In this document: positions 14,166-64,000 of the stretch, piece after piece
Layout: each line of letters starts with the position of its first letter
Position numbering within the stretch: the first letter of the stretch is position 1
Assembly: GCF_022682495.2 (NCBI RefSeq)
Contig: NC_071388.1
Location: 28,256,139-28,320,138, forward strand
Length of the DNA: 64,000 bases
Source: Desmodus rotundus
Lineage: Eukaryota > Chordata > Mammalia > Chiroptera > Phyllostomidae
Reading direction: 5' to 3'
Program-made: the position numbers and the translations under genes
Notes under the pieces: generated by a model
What the model was told of the DNA's origin: nothing
Database searches by the model: none
The model's input: the letters and a program-made list of their open reading frames with translations, nothing else

Positions 14166-15130
14166 TGCTGGGAGAATTGGAAATCCATATGCAAATGAAT
14201 AAAACTAGACAGCTGTTTGTTCCCATATACAAAAATTAACTCAAAATGGATCAAAGACCTAAATATAAGACATGAAATAATAAATTACATGGAATAAAAA
14301 CAGGTACTAAACTTATGGACCTTGGTCTTAGAGAATATTTTATGAATTAGACCCCAAAGGCAAGCGAAGTAAAGGCAAAAATAAATGAATGAGACTAAAA
14401 GGCTCGTGCACAGCAAAACAAATGGTCAAACACACATGCACACACAAAGCAACTGATCAACCATGAGAAGATATTTGAAAACAATACTTCTGACAAGGTG
14501 TTAATATTCAAAATATATATAAAAACCTCAACATCAAAAAAATCACACAATCCCATTAAAAATTATGCAGAGGACCTGAACAGATACTTCTCCTAAGAAG
14601 ACATACAAATGGCTAATAGAGATATCAAAAGATGCTCAATTTCACTAGCTATTGGGGAAATGCAACTCAAAAGCACGAGATATCTCCTCATATCTGAATG
14701 ACTGTGATCAGCAAGTCAAGTAATAACAAGTGTTGGAGAGAAAGGGACCCCTTGTTCACTACTGGTGGGAATATAAACTGATATAGATACAAGGAAAACA
14801 GTATTGAGGTTCATCAAAAAATTAAGAATACAGTTACCAAATGACCCAGCAGCTCCTCTTCTGGGTACCTACCCCCCAAATTTGAAAACATTTATTCACG
14901 AAGATATTTGCATCCTTTTGTTCATCGCAGCGCTATTCACAATGGCCAAGACATGGAAACGGTTGACAGAGTCCTTCCATACAGTACTAGACAAAGAAGA
15001 TGTGGTACACATCCGCAATGGAATACTCCTCCGCCATAAGAAAAGATGAAACACTACTTCTTACGACAACATGTGTGTACCTTGAGAATATTATGCTACA
15101 CGAAGTAAGTCATATATGCTTAACAAAACA
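14166..15130 (+). mobile_element. L1 ORF2 3' part plus 3' end, sense
   Basis: It reads typical L1 sequence: CAAAATGGATCAAAGACCTA, AAATGCAACTCAAAAGCACG, AAATGACCCAGCAGCTCCTC and TATTCACAATGGCCAAGACA. It is broken by stops and diverged. Confidence 0.75.
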
Positions 15131-16275
15131 AATAATAGGGAAGAGACCATAAAAGTTATATAGGTGAAAATAGTTATTTTATTTTTTTTAAATTTGCAAT
15201 GAAAGGCCATGGTCCATTTTTTACGTGTGGGGAATGATATGATCTGATTTTTACTAAGGCAGTAAAGTAGATATTAGCTTCTACTACCATGAGGGTCAAA
15301 CATTCCCTGACTCAGACTTTAGATCACTACGTAGATAGTATTTTAAACCTGAGTCACCATTTCCTCCTCCATGATATGACGCACTCTTTTTCCCCTTAAC
15401 CAATACAAACCTATATCGTATTTATAGTTTATACTTTTTTAATCATTTTGTTTGTGAAAGGTACAGACTTGTTTCATATTTTATTCATTCACGCTCTCCA
15501 TTTTATTTCCCATCTCCAGTGCCATTCTTTTCTGCAATTCGGAATCTACCCCCAGTGATCTAAGTCCTTCCAATTCAGCTTCCTAAAATTTTCACCTATA
15601 TGTGGTTCTGTGAAAAAAAAATATTTTTTGTTTTTCACGAAATTGTTTTAATAATATTTACACAAAAGTTTTGAGCAATACATGGTCTGTTTCTTATTTT
15701 ATTTTATTTAACATACTGATTGTAAGTTTTATCCATGTTGTGATATGTAGAATTATTTTTTTCTTTCAAACTGATGCATAGTATTCCACCATAAGCATCC
15801 ATTTGCCCCCTCTGTTCAATACTTATTCCTTCATGAGTAATGAACATTGCTTTTGTATAATTAAGGTTTAACTTTTTTGAGTCCGACTGCATCAAGAAAA
15901 AGAATATTCTTTCTTTTCTAAGTATGGTAGACATTACACACAGATGCCACAGATGGGAGTAAAAATCAGTATTACTTACAGCTGGCCTATCATATATCCA
16001 AGATACCAGGAAGGAAAAAGTGGAGATACTAATACCAAAAGGAAGATTTTCTTCAAATATCAACTCAAGTTTGGCACATGGATATTTTAGGGTGTGTAGC
16101 AGACACAATTTAAGCAACTCATGTATTAAAAATAGACCAATGAATACAATTTCAGGACACAATTTAGAGACTTCTCCAATCTTAAAAAAAAAACTAAGAT
16201 AGTTTACTCAACTAACTAAATAGACAATAACATTTTTCTTATATATAAAGAGCAAAGCTAGAAAAAATTGCTTTC

Positions 16276-16644
16276 TGCTATAAACTGAATGTTTGTGCTC
16301 CTCTCAAAGTCATATATTGAAACTGTAATCCCAAAGTGATAGCATTTGAGTGGGAAGTGGCACCTTGGGGAGGTAATCAGGTCATGAAGATGGAGCCCTC
16401 ATGAATGAGATTAGTGTCCTATAAGAGACACCACAGCGTCTGTGTCCCTTCTGCCCTCTGCTATGTGAGTGTACACTGAGAAGGTGGCTATCTGCAATCC
16501 AGAAAGAGGGTCCTCGCCAGCCACTAAACGTGCCAGCACCCTAATCTTAGACTTTCCCTGCCTCCAGAACTGTGAGAAGTAAATGTCTATTGGTTACATC
16601 ACTCGGTCTATGGTAATTTGTTAAAGCAATCCAAAAATAAGTCA
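16276..16644 (+). mobile_element. MaLR-type solo LTR (MLT1/MST-like)
   Basis: The order AACTGAATGTTTGTGCTCCT, GGTAATCAGGTCATGAAGAT, GGAGCCCTCATGAATGAGAT, CCTGCCTCCAGAACTGTGAG and TCTATGGTAATTTGTTAAAG is characteristic of ERVL-MaLR LTRs. No internal retroviral sequence is adjacent. I cannot fix the subfamily. Confidence 0.7.
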
Positions 16645-17012
16645 ATGTCTTTTTAGAAAACAAAGAGAACTTACATATTTTTATATGTTTATATACATCC
16701 AAGTTTTTGTCTTATGATTGAATGTACTTACTAAAAATAATTAAGTCTGATGACAACTATGGTACATAGCAATTGGACAAAACACTGAAGAAAATATTGT
16801 ATACAATTATATAATAACTTCTATAAATTAAGAAAATATTTTTAATTATGTCTTCATTATACACATATATTTAGTAACTAGTTTACAGTTTTATTTGATA
16901 CTTAGCAAGGATAACAGAACTATTTAAATCCTACTAAATATGTTTAAAAATTATTCTAAGCTACATTAATATAACAATTAGTATTCATGTTGTCATATGC
17001 TGTATAACTTTA

Positions 17013-17138
17013 GATTTATTTATTTTTATTGTTGTTCAATTACAGTTGTCCCCATTTTCCCCATTACTCTCCCCTGCTTCACCCACCACCCACCTTCCAC
17101 ATTCAATCCCCCCCACCCCATTGTCTTTTTCCATCGGT
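17013..17138 (-). mobile_element. L1 3' end fragment abutting the SI 3' UTR
   Basis: On minus it reads GACAATGGGGTGGGGGGGAT ... GGGGACAACTGTAATTG and an AACAACAATAAAAATAAATA tail. This is the bat L1 3' terminus in the same orientation as SI, just beyond its AATAAA. Confidence 0.7.
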
Positions 17139-17140
17139 CC

Positions 17141-17146
17141 TTTATT
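17141..17146 (-). promoter_or_regulatory. SI: Likely SI polyadenylation signal (AATAAA)
   Basis: On the minus strand AATAAA occurs about 100 nt after the stop codon (TTTATT at 17141-17146 on plus). This implies a short 3' UTR of roughly 110-130 nt. It lies at the very edge of a same-strand L1 3' fragment, so the cleavage site may fall in repeat sequence. I infer this role from position only. Confidence 0.55.
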
Positions 17147-17248
17147 TTACACAATATAAGAAACCAATGAAGAGTAAAGCTTATAAGTACGGTGAAAGGT
17201 AAATCCAGATGTTAATATCCCTTTGGCAACTGGAATTGATGAAAATCT

Positions 17249-61117
<43,869 letters not shown>

Positions 61118-61411
61118 CTATTGCAGGAAATAATAAAAGCAGAAATGTTTTGGTCTAGTTTGGTGACATAGTATGTAAATATTAAATAATTTAAATAATG
61201 ATTAAAACAAGAATATTTAGATTTTTTATTTATATAATTCTTAATTCTGTATCTATAGCATGCATATATATATTTCCCATATACGTACATAAATAGGTGA
61301 TGAGATCAAATTGCCTATTGCATTTTACCTTTTTAAAATATTTTGTAATTTCATTTTTCTATATAATGAGGAATCTTCCAAATCAATTTTTAGGGCTAAA
61401 TAGTCCCATAT

Positions 61412-62663
61412 TGTTACAGAGCAAGGCAGGGGGTGGTTCACGATAAATTATTACAGAAAGGATTCCCCCTTTCTGTCTCTGGAGGTTCCTTCCCCCACGC
61501 CAACCTGCTAGGTTCGCAATGCCCGCCACCAGAGGAAAGACATCTCTCAATGCCAGAGACTGGTGAAAAGGAAAGGAATTGTTTATTTAAAAGTTGCACA
61601 AACTTAGAATAATGACCTAATGTCTTCAATAAGATACTAAAGTCCTCTAGAATACCCACAGATGCACAGTCCTTCCCTCTCCCTGTGCCCAGTCCAGGGT
61701 ACGGTGTCTCAGGAAAAGAAGTAGAAGTCCGTGATTCAGGCTCCCAGCACCATCAGCTGTGTGGCTGCTGCAATCTCCAGTTAATCCAAAGCCATGTGGC
61801 ACCTTCTCATGGCCCACCAGCAAGAGTCCTCTCTCCCCTTCCTCTATGGCTGCAAAGTCTCTCCTGCTGCCTAAGCCGCGTGGCAAAAAGAAGCACTCCA
61901 AAACCACGTGGTCCTCTCTACTCTCCTTCAGAACCGCGTGGTCCTTTTCCCCACTTCAGAACCACATGGACCTCTATCTATCTACTTGCTTCAGAGCCTC
62001 GTGGTTCTCCCATTTACTTCAGAGCCGCGTGGTCTACTCCTTCCTTCAGAGCCGCATGGTCTCCTCCCCATTTTCTTTGGAGCCACGTGGTCTCCTCCTT
62101 CTCCCCCAAAACCTTGTGGTCCTCCTCCCCTTCTATGGCTGCTGCGCCTAGGTTTTAAATCCCAGTGCCCATCTTCCTTTGCAGCCCCATTTCTGACTCC
62201 TCCTACAGTCAGCTACATCTGCCAGCATCCCCGTATTCTTCCAGCTTTACTGGGCTGCCATAGTAAGTCTGGGCAGGTGTGGCCCCATGGCATGGAGCCA
62301 ATCATCTCCAAGCTCTCACACAGGCCCTGTAACCAGGGGGAGTTGCTTCCCAGTCCCATCCTGGGTGGAATTTGGTCCCATCCCCCTGGCTCAAAACATG
62401 GCCACAGCTACTTAACACATCCATGAAACCAGTTAAAAGTTATAGATATGTTAAATGACTGTGCCAGGGGTTAGCTGCAAAGCTCTTGCTACCCAAAACA
62501 GCTCTGAATGGCCCTATTCCATGTGTCCCATCCCCCCTGGCTCAGGCCTGTGGGGGTGAGGACATCCTATATACATTTTTCTAATATTTCCTGGACACCC
62601 CGAGTCCTGGACCCCATTACAAATCCCTTCTTGGGGCCCTCCTCTTGGCTGCACCCTGCTTCA
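61412..62663 (-). mobile_element. Solo LTR of an endogenous retrovirus (1.25 kb), with VNTR
   Basis: On minus it begins TGAAGCAGGG and ends CTGTAACA (TG...CA). It is flanked by a 4-bp duplication ATAT at 61408-61411 and 62664-62667, as gammaretrovirus-like elements make. It has a TTTAAA box at 62153-62158 and an AATAAA at 61587-61582. Between them lies a minisatellite. It is distinctly more GC-rich than the surrounding intron and in the same orientation as SI. No internal retroviral genes are present. Confidence 0.85.
61876..62140. repeat. Minisatellite in the LTR (about 9 units of 27-35 bp)
   Basis: Units have the plus-strand core TTCAGAGCCGCGTGGTCTCC with variants CCACGTGGT, CCGCATGGT, CCTCGTGGT and CCTTGTGGT. 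Each is followed by a pyrimidine-rich spacer of variable length. The open frames across it (61685-62158, 61759-62151, 61908-62426) give repetitive PRG/AAW-type peptides and are not genes. Confidence 0.85.
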
Positions 62664-62689
62664 ATATGGGTATAGAAAAGTATTTACCA

Positions 62690-64000
62690 CTTCTGTTTAG
62701 ACACAGAAGTTGTTTCAATAATTTTGTCCTATGTAGTAAATACTGTTATTTACTACAATATTTACTAATATTAATGTTAATTTATGTTTATTAATATATT
62801 TCTTTTCTCAGTACATTTCCTAGAAGTGAAGTATCAGGTCTGAGTATTATTAACATTTATAAGGTCCTTGATATCTATTTGTAAACTGTTTTCCAGAATT
62901 AGAGTACTAATGCTAATTAATATTCTCACCCAAATGTGTGCTCCAATGCTGTTTTATGTCACACAAGTGCATTTCTTTTCCTAATTGTCCTTTATGTCCG
63001 TGATGATGAGGATGAACTGTTTCTGCCTGATTATTCAACATTTAGATTTTCCACTCTTTGAATTTGCCTTTTGTTCTTTTGATTTTTAGTGTGTATGTAA
63101 TATTTTTACTTCTCAGTATTATTTCTTCTGTTACATGTCTGCTTATAATCTCGATGTTTTCTTATTTGTATGAGCTGAAATCCCTTGCCTTTTATGATAA
63201 AGGTCTCAGATATTTATCCATTTATTGTTTGTTTTCTGATTGTTTATACTGTTTATAAATGTTGAAATGTAAAATTTTTACAAAGGAAATTAGACTTTTA
63301 TCTATTGGATACATGACTTTGTATCTGTGGTTTGAGAGAAGACCTTTGTTAGCCAGATGTAAGATAAATATGCAGCTTATATTTATTAAATCTTAAATGT
63401 ATGCATATGTATCTTTACATGTTATATTTGTATACATAAAACAGGCTTTCAGGTAATTCTAACTGCACTTCTCTTGTTTTAATTTTGTAAATTTTATCTA
63501 TTTTATGTACATTTTAACTATCACCATTGTCATATGTTTATTTTTCCAGATAAATGTAAAGGTTATTTTATTAAGTCCCAAAATGTATTCCACTGAGATG
63601 TCAATGGAAATTATTTAAAAGCATCAATTGATCTAAAATGAGTTAACTTTATAAAATTTAGTCTTATTTAGAATTTCTTATACTTATTTAATATCTATCA
63701 ACACATTTTAATAGTTATTTTGTATAGTCATTTACTTCTATGAATGTTTAATATTTTTTATTTATTTGATTATTCTTCCCATTTGATTTTGCTAATGAGA
63801 TTTAACACCATTTCAGTTTCTAAATGGTGAAATATAGTATACAGGAAATGTTTCTTGTAAATATTATTTTATATCCAGTCACTTTGCTGATCTTATCATT
63901 TTAACAGTTTTTTTTAATGGATATTCTTGGAGCTCTTAATTAAAAAAAATTCCTATGTGTAACTATTGAAATGATTATTTCTTTTACATGCCTTAATTAA
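62690..64000 (-). mobile_element. Old L1, antisense (runs off the window)
   Basis: The plus strand reads complement of L1 ORF2/3' sequence: GTAAACTGTTTTCCAGAATT, TTTGCCTTTTGTTCTTTTGA, CAGTCACTTTGCTGATCTTA and GGATATTCTTGGAGCTCTTA. Strongly diverged; the left limit is approximate. Confidence 0.55.

Larger units (their letters stand above)
1..17012. other. Gene-free flank downstream of SI
   Basis: No exon series or conserved protein is visible on either strand. The recognisable contents are repeats listed separately. I see nothing identifiable in 1-1426, 1911-2479, 4335-5647, 5761-8081, 8321-10959, 11551-12194, 12421-12962, 13712-13929 or 15131-16275, beyond weak antisense L1-like sequence near 15690-15860. 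The gene-poor character agrees with my memory that SI's 3' side faces a gene desert in mammals. Confidence 0.6.
61118..64000 (-). other. SI: SI intron upstream of the first exon in the window (partial)
   Basis: At least 2.9 kb. It contains the solo LTR at 61412-62663 and L1-like antisense sequence to the window edge. The next exon upstream is outside the window. Confidence 0.65.

Noticed and set aside
15704..16162. 152-codon open frame on minus, the longest in the downstream flank
   Set aside because: Composition is AT-driven and no domain is recognisable. Part of it overlaps antisense L1-like sequence, with no splice or promoter support.
61876..62140. Regularly spaced repeats resembling a CRISPR-like array
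   Set aside because: Units are imperfect, spacers are pyrimidine-rich variants of each other, and the setting is a mammalian LTR; it is a minisatellite.
61685..62426. Overlapping open frames of 130-172 codons with PRG/AAW repeats
   Set aside because: They are generated in three frames by the LTR minisatellite; no initiation context, homology or conserved single frame.

Overview
This is a mammalian nuclear DNA window, almost certainly from a bat (Chiroptera). It is AT-rich and carries introns. It also holds several copies of the bat tRNA-derived SINE of the VES type (opening CCCTGGCTGGTGTGGCTCAG, with internal polymerase III boxes, a CTCTCCCTCTCTTTCTCCCTC stretch and an AAATA-rich tail), plus L1 elements and 'half-L1' (HAL1) elements. 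The SINE variant reminds me of noctilionoid/phyllostomid bats, but I cannot fix the family or species by eye.

The only cellular gene I can support is sucrase-isomaltase (SI), on the minus strand. The window holds its 3' half: 22 consecutive coding exons from 61117 down to the stop codon at 17251-17249. All junctions are GT-AG, all phases match, and there is no internal stop or frameshift. Spliced together they give 2385 nt (794 codons plus stop). Against the human protein as I remember it, this aligns without a gap to about residues 1034-1827: the C-terminal sucrase subunit apart from its extreme N-terminal part. The catalytic nucleophile (Asp of the WIDMNE motif, human D1394) is the first codon of the exon at 43419-43332. 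The acid/base Asp (WLGDN motif, human D1500) is in the exon at 35722-35589. The 5' half of the gene (membrane anchor, isomaltase unit) lies beyond position 64000.

Layout from left to right: 1-17012 is downstream flank without a recognisable gene, holding a hAT-like fossil, a decayed antisense HAL1, MIR/L2-like relics, a VES, L1 pieces, a nested inverted-repeat element and a MaLR-type LTR. A same-strand L1 3' fragment (17013-17138) abuts the SI polyadenylation signal. SI exons and introns occupy 17249-61117. The largest intron (43917-52010, 8.1 kb) is mostly L1 and contains a full-length HAL1 (47558-49477) with an 18-bp target-site duplication, inserted inside an older L1 ORF2. The intron upstream of the first exon (61118-64000) contains a 1.25-kb minus-strand solo LTR with a 4-bp target duplication and an internal minisatellite, followed by antisense L1.

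I found no new multi-gene system. The points of interest are the fully intact sucrase half with two substitutions at positions conserved in human SI, the HAL1 copies, the VNTR-bearing LTR, a 5'-inverted L1, and a palindromic element with tRNA-like boxes. Human residue numbers and family comparisons come from memory, not from a search.
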